Source of the DNA: a bacterium | Lineage (GTDB): Bacteria > Electryoneota > RPQS01 | Direction: 5' to 3' | Assembly: GCA_016702305.1 (NCBI GenBank) | Contig: JADJEH010000001.1 | Location: forward strand, 620,001-684,000 | DNA: 64,000 nt | In this document: positions 56,413 through 64,000 of the stretch, in pieces | Layout of the letters: each line of letters starts with the position of its first letter | Numbering within the stretch: the first letter of the stretch is position 1 | Notes under the pieces: generated by a model | What the model was told of the DNA's origin: nothing | The model's input: only the letters and a program-made list of their open reading frames with translations | Database searches by the model: none | Position numbers and translations under genes: made by a program

Positions 56413-57635
56413 GGCACGACCACACCCGCAACGGCATGCTGGATCCATTGGAAGAGGGACTGCGTGACGTGGCCGCCGGTAAGCTCGTGATCGTCGTGGA
56501 CGACGAAAATCGCGAGAACGAAGGCGATCTCGTCTGCTCGGCGCAGCATGCCACGCCGGAGTTGATCAACTTCATGGCGGCGCATGGCCGCGGCATGATT
56601 TGCGCCTGTATAACGCCCGAGCGCTGTTCCGAATTGCATTTGCGCATGCAAGTGGCGGACAATACGGCCAAACTTGGTACCGCCTTCACGGAATCGGTGG
56701 ATTATCTGCACGGAACCACGACAGGTATTTCGGCATACGACCGGGCGCGCACCATCGCTGCGCTGGTTGATCCGAACACGAAAGCTGAAGATCTGGGCCG
56801 TCCGGGACACATCCACCCGCTGCGGGCGCATCCGCACGGCGTGTTGGGCCGGCAAGGCCAGACGGAGGCGACGGTGGATCTGGCGCGCTTGACCGGACAA
56901 TATCCGGCAGGCGTGTTATGTGAGATTATGGGAGATGACGGACGTATGCTGCGCGGCGACGGCCTGCGGGCGTATGCAAACCACCACGGCCTGAAGATCA
57001 TCTCCGTCGAGCAGATCGCGATGTACCGCGCGGAGCACGAACGATTCGTCGAAGAAAAAGTGCGTGTGCCGTTTCCGACGAAGTTCGGCAAGTTCACGCT
57101 CGTGCATTTCGTGGACCTGACCAAGAATGAAGATCATCTGGCACTGGTAAAAGAGCCGCTTGATGTGTCGAAACCCGTCTTGGTGCGCGCGCATTCGGAA
57201 TGCTTGACCGGCGACGTGTTCGGCAGCGGCCGCTGCGATTGCGGAGCGCAGTTGGAAGCGGCCCTCGAGCGCATCGAATCCGAAGGCGCCGGCGTCCTCG
57301 TCTACCTGCGGCAGGAAGGCCGCGGTATTGGCTTGGCGGCCAAGCTGCAAGCGTACAAGCTGCAAGACAACGGGTTGGACACGGTTGACGCCAACCTTAA
57401 ACTGGGTTTTAAGGCTGACCTCCGCGGTTACGCGGCCTGCGCACAGATGCTGAAGCAGCTTGGGGTTCAGCAGGTGCGATTGATGACTAACAATCCGGCG
57501 AAAGTCGCCGACTTGGAGAAATACGGCATCAAGGTGACCGAGCGCGTGCCGGCGGCAAGTGAGCCAACCCAAACGAATCGCAAGTATCTGACTGCAAAAC
57601 GGGACAAACTGGGTCATCTGATCGAACTGAAATAG
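56409..57635 (+). CDS. ribBA: Bifunctional DHBP synthase / GTP cyclohydrolase II RibBA
   Basis: 408 residues. The N-terminal DHBP synthase domain has VVDDENRENEGDLVCSA and ACITPERC. The C-terminal GTP cyclohydrolase II has HSECLTGDVFGSGRCDCGAQ with the zinc cysteines and LRQEGRGIGL. It supplies both precursors for riboflavin. It follows ribE by overlap. The lumazine synthase gene (ribH) that commonly follows is missing here; the next gene is a lipoprotein. Confidence 0.95.
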   Translation: MRHDHTRNGMLDPLEEGLRDVAAGKLVIVVDDENRENEGDLVCSAQHATPELINFMAAHGRGMICACITPERCSELHLRMQVADNTAKLGTAFTESVDYLHGTTTGISAYDRARTIAALVDPNTKAEDLGRPGHIHPLRAHPHGVLGRQGQTEATVDLARLTGQYPAGVLCEIMGDDGRMLRGDGLRAYANHHGLKIISVEQIAMYRAEHERFVEEKVRVPFPTKFGKFTLVHFVDLTKNEDHLALVKEPLDVSKPVLVRAHSECLTGDVFGSGRCDCGAQLEAALERIESEGAGVLVYLRQEGRGIGLAAKLQAYKLQDNGLDTVDANLKLGFKADLRGYAACAQMLKQLGVQQVRLMTNNPAKVADLEKYGIKVTERVPAASEPTQTNRKYLTAKRDKLGHLIELK

Positions 57636-57646
57636 GAGGGAATACG

Positions 57647-58627
57647 TTGGCGTACTGGAGGAAGCTAACGTGGTTCGCGCTGTGCCTATTTGTCGCAGGT
57701 TGTCGAGACAAAGGGGACAGTTGCGAGGATTGCAGCCAACTGGCTCGTCCGTTTCTCGCCGTGGCGAGCGCGGTCGGAGGCGAGTTGGCTTTTTTCAATC
57801 CCATTACCGGCGTCTATTTGGGCGGCGGTGAGTTGGCCGGATGGGCGACGGCGTGTGAACTGACTCAAATCGGCGACCGGTTAATTGTGACGGACAACGT
57901 CGTCGGGGCCATGTCCATCTACGCTTTGCCGGATGTGGACCGATTGGAACAGCTGAGCATCGCGGGGACGCCTATTGATCTGCGGGTGTCTGCCAATTCG
58001 GGGAGTGCGCATCTGATCACGCACAATGGCCGTTACTATCGGGTCTCGCTGTCTACGTTGGATACGGACACCAACGCCACCGGATTTGATCCGCGACGGC
58101 TGCGATTACGTCCGCCGACGGACTTCCAAACGTGGATCGCCTGTCGCGGTGACAGCACGATCCGAGTAGTGCAAGCGCAGGGACTGCAAGAGATTCGGCG
58201 GATTGAACTGCCCGCCTACTGCTCTGATATCGAGTTTTCGCCGGACGGAGCGCGCGCGTATTGTGCTTTGCCGGAGCGTGACGAGCTCTGGGTTGTGGAT
58301 GCCGAAACTGGCGCAGTCGTGGACACAATCGCAGTGGTCGGCGCGGCGATTGATCTGGCGATGTCCCTTGACGGGCGGTACTTGATGGCCGCCGATTCGG
58401 GTCACGGCGATGTCGGAGTATTCGACTTGGTGGCGGGAACAACATCGGCAATCCGCTGCGGGACGCGGGCCATTCGGCCACGGTATTCGCATGCCAGCGA
58501 GGCGTTCTTTGTCATCTGTCCCGGCCAGAGCTACGTGCTGCGGGTAGATCCCCACACGACTCCACCGACTGTCACGGACACCTTGCAGGTCGAGGCAATT
58601 CCGCAGTGTATGGCGATTTTGGAGTAG
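57647..58627 (+). CDS. Lipoprotein with beta-propeller-like repeats
   Basis: 326 residues from TTG 57647, with a strong AGGAGGG site at good spacing. The signal ends in a lipobox (LFVAGC), so it should be lipid-anchored after cleavage. The mature part has about six strand-rich repeats of the YVTN/NHL propeller type (DRLIVTDNVVGAMSIYALPD; DIEFSPDGARAYCALPERDE; LAMSLDGRYLMAADSGHGD). No catalytic residues are evident. It is probably a scaffold or binding protein facing the periplasm or exterior. Its place between ribBA and dtd is unexplained and looks like operon hitch-hiking. Confidence 0.7.
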   Translation: MAYWRKLTWFALCLFVAGCRDKGDSCEDCSQLARPFLAVASAVGGELAFFNPITGVYLGGGELAGWATACELTQIGDRLIVTDNVVGAMSIYALPDVDRLEQLSIAGTPIDLRVSANSGSAHLITHNGRYYRVSLSTLDTDTNATGFDPRRLRLRPPTDFQTWIACRGDSTIRVVQAQGLQEIRRIELPAYCSDIEFSPDGARAYCALPERDELWVVDAETGAVVDTIAVVGAAIDLAMSLDGRYLMAADSGHGDVGVFDLVAGTTSAIRCGTRAIRPRYSHASEAFFVICPGQSYVLRVDPHTTPPTVTDTLQVEAIPQCMAILE

Positions 58628-58630
58628 CGA

Positions 58631-59086
58631 ATGAAGCTGGTGCTGCAGCGCGTAACGCGCGCCCGAGTTGTTGTGGCTGGCCGTGTCGTGGGTGAGATCG
58701 GGCACGGACTGCTGATCCTGCTGGGTGTCGCGCAGGGCGATACGCGCACCGAAATGGAGTGGGGAGCCAACAAGATTGCTGAACTGCGGATTTTCAGTGA
58801 TGCCGATGGCAAATTCAATCTGAGCCTCGATGATGTGGCTGGTGCTGTGCTGGTGGTCAGTCAGTTCACGCTGCTGGGCGATTCCCAGAAAGGGCGGAGG
58901 CCGAGCTTTGTCAAGGCGGCGGCACCAGAGCTTGCCGTACCGCTCTACGAGTACTTTGTCACGGTGTTGCGGAATCGCGGGATAACGGTCGCGACGGGGA
59001 GCTTCGGGGCAATGATGGAGGTCGAATTGATCAACGACGGCCCGGTTACCCTCGTTCTGGAGCGGAGCGCAACGGACGCGGATTAG
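58631..59086 (+). CDS. dtd: D-aminoacyl-tRNA deacylase
   Basis: 151 residues, full length. The catalytic-region motif SQFTLLGD and the NDGPVT motif (NxGPVT), which stops L-aminoacyl-tRNA from entering, are both present. It removes D-amino acids wrongly loaded on tRNA. It begins 3 bases after the lipoprotein stop and is the last gene before the lexA promoter. Confidence 0.95.
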   Translation: MKLVLQRVTRARVVVAGRVVGEIGHGLLILLGVAQGDTRTEMEWGANKIAELRIFSDADGKFNLSLDDVAGAVLVVSQFTLLGDSQKGRRPSFVKAAAPELAVPLYEYFVTVLRNRGITVATGSFGAMMEVELINDGPVTLVLERSATDAD

Positions 59087-59103
59087 AAAATGATCGAAGG
59101 CCC

Positions 59104-59132
59104 TTGACAGATGAACAGATGTTTTGTATATT
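59104..59132 (+). promoter_or_regulatory. lexA promoter
   Basis: TTGACA at 59104-59109 and TATATT at 59127-59132, 17-base spacer, 28 bases before the lexA ATG. Confidence 0.85.
59113..59124 (+). promoter_or_regulatory. LexA-binding SOS box (GAAC-N4-GTTY type)
   Basis: GAACAGATGTTT lies between the -35 and -10 boxes of lexA and fits the GAAC-N4-GTTY form used by Bacillus-type LexA. Position between the boxes implies auto-repression. The HTH of this LexA should therefore read the Gram-positive-type box. Confidence 0.65.
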
Positions 59133-59160
59133 TGTTCAACCTCAACTGCAAGGGACCATT

Positions 59161-59787
59161 ATGTCAGAGCAACTTACTGAAAAACAACAGCGCGCGCTGC
59201 AGTTTATCCAGGCGGAGATCACCGACCGGGGTAGGCCGCCGACGTTGCGCGAAATCGGCGGACATATTGGTGTGTCCTCGACGAACGGTGTACGCTATGT
59301 GCTGGACGCGCTGGTCCGAAAGGGGTTTCTGGAGCGTAGCCCCATGCTTTCGCGGGGTATCGAGCTGACCGACCGGTCATCCGTGGGCTCTACCCGCTCG
59401 ACGGTGCGGGAGGTCCCGATTTTGGGCCGGATTGCGGCAGGTATTCCGATTACGGCCACTGAGAACCACGAAGGGCGTGTGACGGTGGATCGGTCGCTGG
59501 CTCCGACGGACGACACTTTTGCCTTGCGCGTCAGGGGTGAATCCATGATTGAAGCCGGCATCCGGGAGGGCGATGTCATCTTTGCCCGCCCGCAGCGAAC
59601 CGCCGATTCCGGGGATATTGTCGTGGCCATGATTGGCGATGAGGCGACCGTTAAGTTCTACAAGCCTGTCGGCGCACGGATTCTGCTCGAACCCGCCAAT
59701 AGCCGGTTCAAACCGATTGTGGTTGAAGCCGGAACCCCCGGTTTTCAGATATTGGGCAAGGTTGTCGGGCTAATGCGCAAGTTTTAG
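59161..59787 (+). CDS. lexA: SOS repressor LexA
   Basis: 208 residues from ATG 59161, which follows AGGGA. The N-terminal winged HTH (TEKQQRALQFIQAEITDRG; VSSTNGVRYVLDALVRKGF) is followed by the S24 auto-protease domain with cleavage site Ala93-Gly94 in RIAAGIP, nucleophile Ser128 in RGESMIEAGI and general base Lys165 in ATVKFY. On DNA damage, RecA filaments trigger self-cleavage. The promoter contains a probable SOS box, so it represses itself. Confidence 0.97.
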   Translation: MSEQLTEKQQRALQFIQAEITDRGRPPTLREIGGHIGVSSTNGVRYVLDALVRKGFLERSPMLSRGIELTDRSSVGSTRSTVREVPILGRIAAGIPITATENHEGRVTVDRSLAPTDDTFALRVRGESMIEAGIREGDVIFARPQRTADSGDIVVAMIGDEATVKFYKPVGARILLEPANSRFKPIVVEAGTPGFQILGKVVGLMRKF

Positions 59788-59813
59788 CGGCGGCGCCAGC
59801 CCATGGCTTGCCT

Positions 59814-59850
59814 AACAGAAAATCCGGCTCGAAGAGCCGGATTCTGTTTA
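59814..59850. terminator. Intrinsic terminator between lexA and the PorD-like gene
   Basis: The core arms ATCCGGCTC (59822-59830) and GAGCCGGAT (59834-59842) extend outward as AACAGAA / TTCTGTT, flanked by A and T runs. It can end both converging transcripts. Confidence 0.8.
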
Positions 59851-59870
59851 AGATAGCGTTAGGAAGTGGC

Positions 59871-59899
59871 TTGACAAACCGATGCGGTTTGTCTATATT
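59871..59899 (+). promoter_or_regulatory. Promoter-like site with embedded palindrome, reading antisense into the PorD-like gene
   Basis: TTGACA (59871-59876) and TATATT (59894-59899) with 17-base spacing on the plus strand. The palindrome GACAAACCG (59873-59881) / CGGTTTGTC (59885-59893) fills the spacer. No plus-strand gene follows; transcription would run antisense to the minus-strand gene ending at 59901. Confidence 0.5.
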
Positions 59900-59900
59900 C

Positions 59901-60746
59901 CTAAGGAGTCTCGGGGGTGGCAAATATCTGGTCGTAGGCGTCCTTGTGGGCCGGATCCATGCGCCGCAACGCCTCAATCCCCTTGTCATAGGCGCAGTTC
60001 TTCAGGGCCGTGGCCATGTAGGTGTGTTCGTTTTCGAGAATCCCCGCGCGCTGGTCGGGAGACAGTCCGTCCAGCTTCAACAGCGCGTAGTGCATATACG
60101 CCTTCGTATCTTCCGCCTGCCTCAGTTCGTCGTAGTACAGTGCCGTATGATAGAAGAACTCAAACTCACGATAGAGCTTGTTCTTCTCTTCGGTCAAGCC
60201 CCGCAGCAACACATCGCGCTTATCCCATCCCTCATAGTAGATTGACGACGCCGCCGAAAGCTGAATCTGGCGCGCGCGGTCGAAGTAGGGATTCCCGCCC
60301 AACTTCTCATACTTGTCTTCTTCGTTCGCAATAACAATCCACAGGTAGAATTCGATTACGCTGAAGAACGAATCGTATCCTGCCTGACCGGGCTGATAGG
60401 GGGTGCGAAGGCCGAATTCGTAGCGCTTGTCTTCGTAGCGCGCGTCGCCCTTATTGGTGACGATGACGTTGGCCTTGTACTTATCTTCCGTCGGATTCGG
60501 GCTGTAGTCCGTGAAGTAAATGCTGACCTGCACCGGCAGGTCATAGGCGCCGTCATCGCGATTCCACGGGTGCCGCTGCTCGGCAATATAGCGCGTCAGC
60601 GTGGAATCAATGCCGCGTAGTTTGATCTGCGCTTCTTCGGGCAGCGCCCGCAGGTCCACAGTGACTTCGGGATGCAGCAACTGCGCGGATGCCGCGGCGG
60701 ACACCAGGGACAGTGCGAACACCAAGCTTAAGATGATGTGTTTCAT
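59901..60746 (-). CDS. DUF4835 / PorD-like secreted protein
   Basis: 281 residues from the ATG at 60744-60746, giving a signal peptide (MKHIILSLVFALSLVSAAASAQ). It resembles the DUF4835 family of Bacteroidota, whose members are annotated as PorD, a type IX secretion factor: an N-terminal VTVDLRALPEEAQ strand, a RHPWNRDD segment, FYLWIVIANEEDKYEKLGGN, then PYFDRARQI and GWDKRD. It ends in a helical tail. The presence of YPNPFNP cargo in the same window fits such a role, but the assignment rests on pattern memory rather than a search. A consensus promoter at 60756-60784 leaves almost no leader. Confidence 0.65.
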   Translation of the reverse strand: MKHIILSLVFALSLVSAAASAQLLHPEVTVDLRALPEEAQIKLRGIDSTLTRYIAEQRHPWNRDDGAYDLPVQVSIYFTDYSPNPTEDKYKANVIVTNKGDARYEDKRYEFGLRTPYQPGQAGYDSFFSVIEFYLWIVIANEEDKYEKLGGNPYFDRARQIQLSAASSIYYEGWDKRDVLLRGLTEEKNKLYREFEFFYHTALYYDELRQAEDTKAYMHYALLKLDGLSPDQRAGILENEHTYMATALKNCAYDKGIEALRRMDPAHKDAYDQIFATPETP

Positions 60747-61574
60747 AGCTGCCAGAGTATAACGATTGGGGCGGGGAATGTCAAGGCGGCGTGGATCGCC
60801 CTCTTGTTCTGCGCGGCGCTGACCCACGCTGCATTTGAACGGGATGCGGTGGATCCGGTCAGCCGCAGCCTGTCCGGGGCGGGCCTGGCGCTCGACCGAA
60901 TGGGTGGATTTGCCCAAAACCCGGCGCTCGCTAGTCCGCGCATGCTGGGAATTCGCTGGGAACAGCCGTACGGAGCACGCGAATTGACCAGCGAAATGGC
61001 GGCCGTCGCGTTCCCGATTCGTGGGTGGTGCGGAGCTGCCACCTTCGAGCAGACGGGGGATGAGGTGTACCGGGAGCAGCGAGCGGTCGCACTTGCAAAC
61101 TATGCGGTCCAGCCGGACCTGCGGGTCGGCCTAGCCGCCCAATGGAGCGCGTTAGCAATTCAGGGTTTGCCCGACGGCAGCGCTGCCACGCTGACGGTGG
61201 GGCTGCAAGGTCGTCTAAGTCAGGACCTGGCGGGCGCGGTGGTTTGGCGCAACCCACTAAGGGCCAAGCTATCTCGCTACGAAGACCGCCTGCCGACCCT
61301 GCTCGCTGCCGGATTGGCTTTCGCTGCCGACGATAACACGACGTTTGTTCTGGATGCGGCGCAGGAGCCCGGGTGGCCCGTTGAGTTGCGGGGTGGAGTG
61401 CAAATGCGCATCCTCAAGCCGCTGACATTGCGTGCCGGGGCCCGCTTTGACCCCGCAGAGTACAGTACCGGCTTTTCGCTCAAGCACCGCAGCTTGAATT
61501 TCCACTACGCGCTGAGCTGGCATCGTGAGCTTGGAGCAACGCACGGATTGGGACTCGATTTCCAATGGCGGTAG
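60738..61574 (+). CDS. Putative outer-membrane beta-barrel protein (PorV/FadL-like)
   Basis: Up to 278 residues. The start is uncertain: the frame runs from GTG 60738, which lies inside the divergent PorD-like gene, while the visible signal peptide (VKAAWIALLFCAALTHA) begins near 60779 without a standard start codon. A base error there is possible. After the signal comes SRSLSGAGLALDRMGGFAQN then PAL, like the ARSLGMGGA...NPA opening of PorV/UPF0164 and FadL-type porins. The remainder is amphipathic strands (LRVGLAAQWSALAIQGL; NTTFVLDAAQEPGWPVELRG) ending in a strand with a final aromatic-basic pair. It overlaps the next gene by 10 bases. Confidence 0.55.
   Translation: MFHSCQSITIGAGNVKAAWIALLFCAALTHAAFERDAVDPVSRSLSGAGLALDRMGGFAQNPALASPRMLGIRWEQPYGARELTSEMAAVAFPIRGWCGAATFEQTGDEVYREQRAVALANYAVQPDLRVGLAAQWSALAIQGLPDGSAATLTVGLQGRLSQDLAGAVVWRNPLRAKLSRYEDRLPTLLAAGLAFAADDNTTFVLDAAQEPGWPVELRGGVQMRILKPLTLRAGARFDPAEYSTGFSLKHRSLNFHYALSWHRELGATHGLGLDFQWR
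60756..60784 (-). promoter_or_regulatory. Consensus promoter of the PorD-like gene, nearly leaderless
   Basis: On the minus strand TTGACA (complement of 60779-60784), a 17-base spacer and TATACT (complement of 60756-60761). The -10 box ends only 9 bases before the ATG, so the RNA would begin at or within a few bases of the start codon. Confidence 0.65.
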
Positions 61575-63196
61575 TCTGGTGTCTCATGTTACTAGTCAGC
61601 GCGGCCTGGTGCGATGTGCCAACCGAAGAGAGTGCATCCGAGGACATCCTGAATTCGGCAGACGGTGAGGCGGGCGACTCGCTATTGATACTGCCTGCCG
61701 ATGATGCAGGTTCCGACGAGCCTGCGCGACTGCGCCGGCGTGTGCGCTTCGTCACGGCCTTGGAATGGCGTACTCCACAGTCCGGCCAGTGGGCGGCCAA
61801 TGATCTATGGACCCGGACGCGACTGCGGTCAACGGTTGGTCGGTCGTCAAGCTATGAATTATTGGCCGTGCGTCGCAGCAGTGATCCGCAAACGCTCGAT
61901 GAACTGCATATCACGGCCACGGGCCGCTACGAACCTGCACGAATTCAGTATATCGCCGGTTCGTATCAGTTGGACTGGGGACTCGGATTAATCAGCAGTG
62001 CCGGCTTCGGGGCAATCCGTGAGTTTGCCGCATTCCGAGTGACCGATCCCGGCCCAGCGCGCGGCTTCATTGCGCGCCCGACGGCGCGGGAGGCGGCGTG
62101 GTGGCGCGGGGCAGTCGTAGAACGCGTGGTCGGACGGTGGCAGATGAATGCGTCCGGGAGCCTGCGTGAATGGAATGCCCGGACAGAGGCTGGCCGGGCG
62201 ACTCTTAGCGGAGTGCTGGCGAGCGGAACACCGGCTATGCTGGCGCAGCGGGATGTGGTCGAAGAGCGGGCCTTCAGCGGGACGCTCGTTTATGCGTCGC
62301 AGCACGTTTCGGCGGGTGCCTTGGGCACACACAGCCGCTTCAGTCCGGAACTCGCAACATCCGGCGCGGCGCTGACGGGCATGTCACTGTTTGCGCGCGG
62401 CCAATGGTCGGCGCGTAGCGTTCAGCTTGAGGCCGCGCGGTCTGGCGACAGGAGTGCCGCCGCAATGATCCTTGCACAGGGAACGGAATACTGGCGTGGC
62501 GCGTTCTACGCCATGTATGCTTCCCCGAAGTACTTTGCGCCGCGCAGTCAAGGCGCGTTCACCTTCGGTGAACCGGTCGAAGGGGCGCGGACGATCGGGA
62601 TGCGGGCGGGAGTGGTTCGCGGGCAGCATGACTTCAGCGCGGAAGTGCGGAGCACGGTCTTTGTTAACGCGGACCAATTGGAACGGACAACAAGCGATTT
62701 TATCGGCGGGTGGATTGGCCAGGTGCGTGATGACGTGAGCGTGGCCGCGCGTATCGCGGCGACGGTGCGCGATGATTCACAGGATCTGAGCAACGTCGCG
62801 CGCTCCATGACCTACCGATTGGAATCGGTGTGGTCCACTCGCTGCAATTGGTCGGTTCGATTCGAGAGCCGTTCACAGCTTGCTGCTCACGAAACGATTA
62901 GTCGGCGCGGACACTACCTGCATGTGCAAGTTGTACGACCGAGCGGCAGAGTGAGACCGGGTGCGCGTGTGGCGAGTTTCTCTTTGGATGATCTGTCTGC
63001 GCCGCTGTCGGTCTACGAGCCGAATATGCCGGGAGTGTATCCCCTGGAGGTGTTTTCTGGCGACGGTATTCGCGCAGCAGGTTGGCTGACGGCGATACTT
63101 GGTGACTGGCGCATACAGGCGAAGGCCGCGATTGTCGAACGCGACACATTGAAGACGGTGCGCGAGTTTTCGCTCGCCGTGAGCTACTGGCACTAG
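61565..63196 (+). CDS. Hypothetical outer-membrane beta-barrel protein
   Basis: 543 residues with a short signal peptide (MAVVWCLMLLVSAAWC) and then an acidic region (about 20-55). Most of the rest alternates short amphipathic strands and turns and finishes with a strand REFSLAVSYWH, all typical of a large outer-membrane barrel. I do not recognise the family. Overlap of 10 bases with the preceding putative porin implies co-translation, and the two may form one complex or act in the same route. Confidence 0.6.
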   Translation: MAVVWCLMLLVSAAWCDVPTEESASEDILNSADGEAGDSLLILPADDAGSDEPARLRRRVRFVTALEWRTPQSGQWAANDLWTRTRLRSTVGRSSSYELLAVRRSSDPQTLDELHITATGRYEPARIQYIAGSYQLDWGLGLISSAGFGAIREFAAFRVTDPGPARGFIARPTAREAAWWRGAVVERVVGRWQMNASGSLREWNARTEAGRATLSGVLASGTPAMLAQRDVVEERAFSGTLVYASQHVSAGALGTHSRFSPELATSGAALTGMSLFARGQWSARSVQLEAARSGDRSAAAMILAQGTEYWRGAFYAMYASPKYFAPRSQGAFTFGEPVEGARTIGMRAGVVRGQHDFSAEVRSTVFVNADQLERTTSDFIGGWIGQVRDDVSVAARIAATVRDDSQDLSNVARSMTYRLESVWSTRCNWSVRFESRSQLAAHETISRRGHYLHVQVVRPSGRVRPGARVASFSLDDLSAPLSVYEPNMPGVYPLEVFSGDGIRAAGWLTAILGDWRIQAKAAIVERDTLKTVREFSLAVSYWH

Positions 63197-63200
63197 ACCG

Positions 63201-64000
63201 ATGAAACTGGCCGTTCTCATTCTAAACTGGAATGGACTCGCGGACACGCGCGAATGTCTTCTTTCGCTTTTGCCCGCGCCGGAGTGGGCGACGGTTTATG
63301 TCATTGACAACGGCTCCAGTGACGACAGCGTGCGGGTGCTTTCGAAGGAATTCCAAGATCGCATTCGCTTGATTGAGACGGGAGAGAATCTGCTCTTTGC
63401 GGGCGGCAATAACGTGGGCATTCGCACGGCGCTTAGCGAGGGGTGTGACGCGGTGCTGCTGCTTAACAACGACACGCAGGTGGAGCCCGGGACCCTCGCC
63501 GCGCTCGCGGACGCGGCGGAGCGGCATCCCGCAACGTTATTGTGTCCCAAGATACTGTATTCGGCGTCGCGCGAAGTGCTGTGGTACGCCGGAGGTATTT
63601 GGAGCGGCGGACGGGTCGCCCATCGCGGCATTCGTGAGCAGGATCGCGGCCAATTTGACCGTGAGGAGAGCACGGCCTGGGGCACCGGCTGCGCGCTGTG
63701 GATTCCGCGCGACGTGATCGAGACGATTGGTGTGCTCGACAGGGACTTCAGGCTCTACAGCGAAGACGTTGAGTACTGTTTACGCGCGCGCAAGGCGGGC
63801 GTGACCACCGTATATGTTCCGGCGGCGCGAGTGTGGCACAAGGTGTCGGCAGCCTTGGGGGGACACGGCACGTGGAAAAAACAGAAACGCAAATTAGCGA
63901 GCCTTCGGCTTCTGCTAAGGAAGTTGGATGCGGACCTGCCGCTGCGCTTGGCGGCCTACGCGCACTTTTTCGTCGGTGATCCCGTTCGCGCACTTCTGCA
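63201..64000 (+). CDS. Glycosyltransferase family 2 protein, cut by the window end
   Basis: The first 266 codons of a GT-A fold enzyme from ATG 63201, 4 bases after the previous stop. The opening KLAVLILNWNGLADTRECLL, the VYVIDNGSSDDSV nucleotide-binding segment, the DXD-like LLLNNDTQVEPG and LYSEDVEYCLRARKAG are standard for WcaE/rhamnosyltransferase-type GT2 proteins. It probably adds sugar to a surface glycan. The reading frame is open at base 64000. Confidence 0.9.
   Translation, partial: MKLAVLILNWNGLADTRECLLSLLPAPEWATVYVIDNGSSDDSVRVLSKEFQDRIRLIETGENLLFAGGNNVGIRTALSEGCDAVLLLNNDTQVEPGTLAALADAAERHPATLLCPKILYSASREVLWYAGGIWSGGRVAHRGIREQDRGQFDREESTAWGTGCALWIPRDVIETIGVLDRDFRLYSEDVEYCLRARKAGVTTVYVPAARVWHKVSAALGGHGTWKKQKRKLASLRLLLRKLDADLPLRLAAYAHFFVGDPVRALL

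Noticed and set aside
60738..60780. Short plus-strand leader as evidence for a much longer porin N-terminus
   Set aside because: The first 14 residues from GTG 60738 are antisense to the divergent start codon and promoter and do not look like a signal peptide n-region; the start is left as uncertain.

Overview
The window looks like chromosomal DNA of a Gram-negative bacterium of the FCB superphylum (Fibrobacterota-Chlorobiota-Bacteroidota and allied candidate phyla). The main clues are two secreted enzymes ending in a type IX secretion (Por) C-terminal sorting domain with the YPNPFNP signature, several gingipain-like (C25) peptidase relatives, a DUF4835/PorD-like protein, a GAAC-N4-GTTY type LexA box, and clear TTGACA/TATATT promoters. 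The genus cannot be told from sequence alone. Ordinary housekeeping genes dominate. No prophage, integrase, CRISPR array or intact insertion sequence is visible.

Layout. 1-1390: end of an exopolysaccharide locus (nucleotide-sugar dehydrogenase, GT4 glycosyltransferase). 1445-3136: membrane protein, gamma-carbonic-anhydrase-like protein, cold-shock protein. 3261-9629: a C25 peptidase and an M1 aminopeptidase, both secreted. 9688-14309: ppdK, a YigZ/IMPACT gene and a CNNM/CorC gene, which together carry five apparent indels. 14370: initiator tRNA. 14552-24517: two very large tandem paralogous C25-like proteins on the minus strand. 24833-28717: a soluble hybrid sensor kinase. 28870-29056: tRNA-His and tRNA-Glu. 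29123-31078: DoxX-like and O-antigen-ligase-like membrane proteins. 31239-34218: SppA and a cysteine-rich secreted protein. 34650-38342: a fourth C25 protein, with a sorting domain. 38407-41079: small HTH protein, histidine ammonia-lyase, AhpD-like protein. 41234-46419: dnaK and clpB, separated by REP palindromes and a dead RAYT transposase remnant. 46488-59086: a 12.6 kb run of co-directional, often overlapping housekeeping genes (B12-binding subunit, yebC, ruvCAB, queA, ispD, ispF, gltX, ddl, ribD, ribE, ribBA, a lipoprotein, dtd). 59161: lexA. 59901-63196: a PorD-like protein divergent from two outer-membrane-type proteins. 63201-end: GT2 glycosyltransferase.

How it fits together. The recurring theme is extracellular proteolysis and envelope biogenesis: five large exported peptidase-like proteins, a PorD-like factor, probable beta-barrels, SppA, and surface-polysaccharide enzymes. 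The most interesting signals are: the C25 family, in which one member has Asp where its relatives have the predicted catalytic His; a shared C-terminal beta-sandwich-like module on the three members lacking the canonical sorting domain; a REP/RAYT relic between two chaperone genes; and several near-perfect palindromes placed at promoters.
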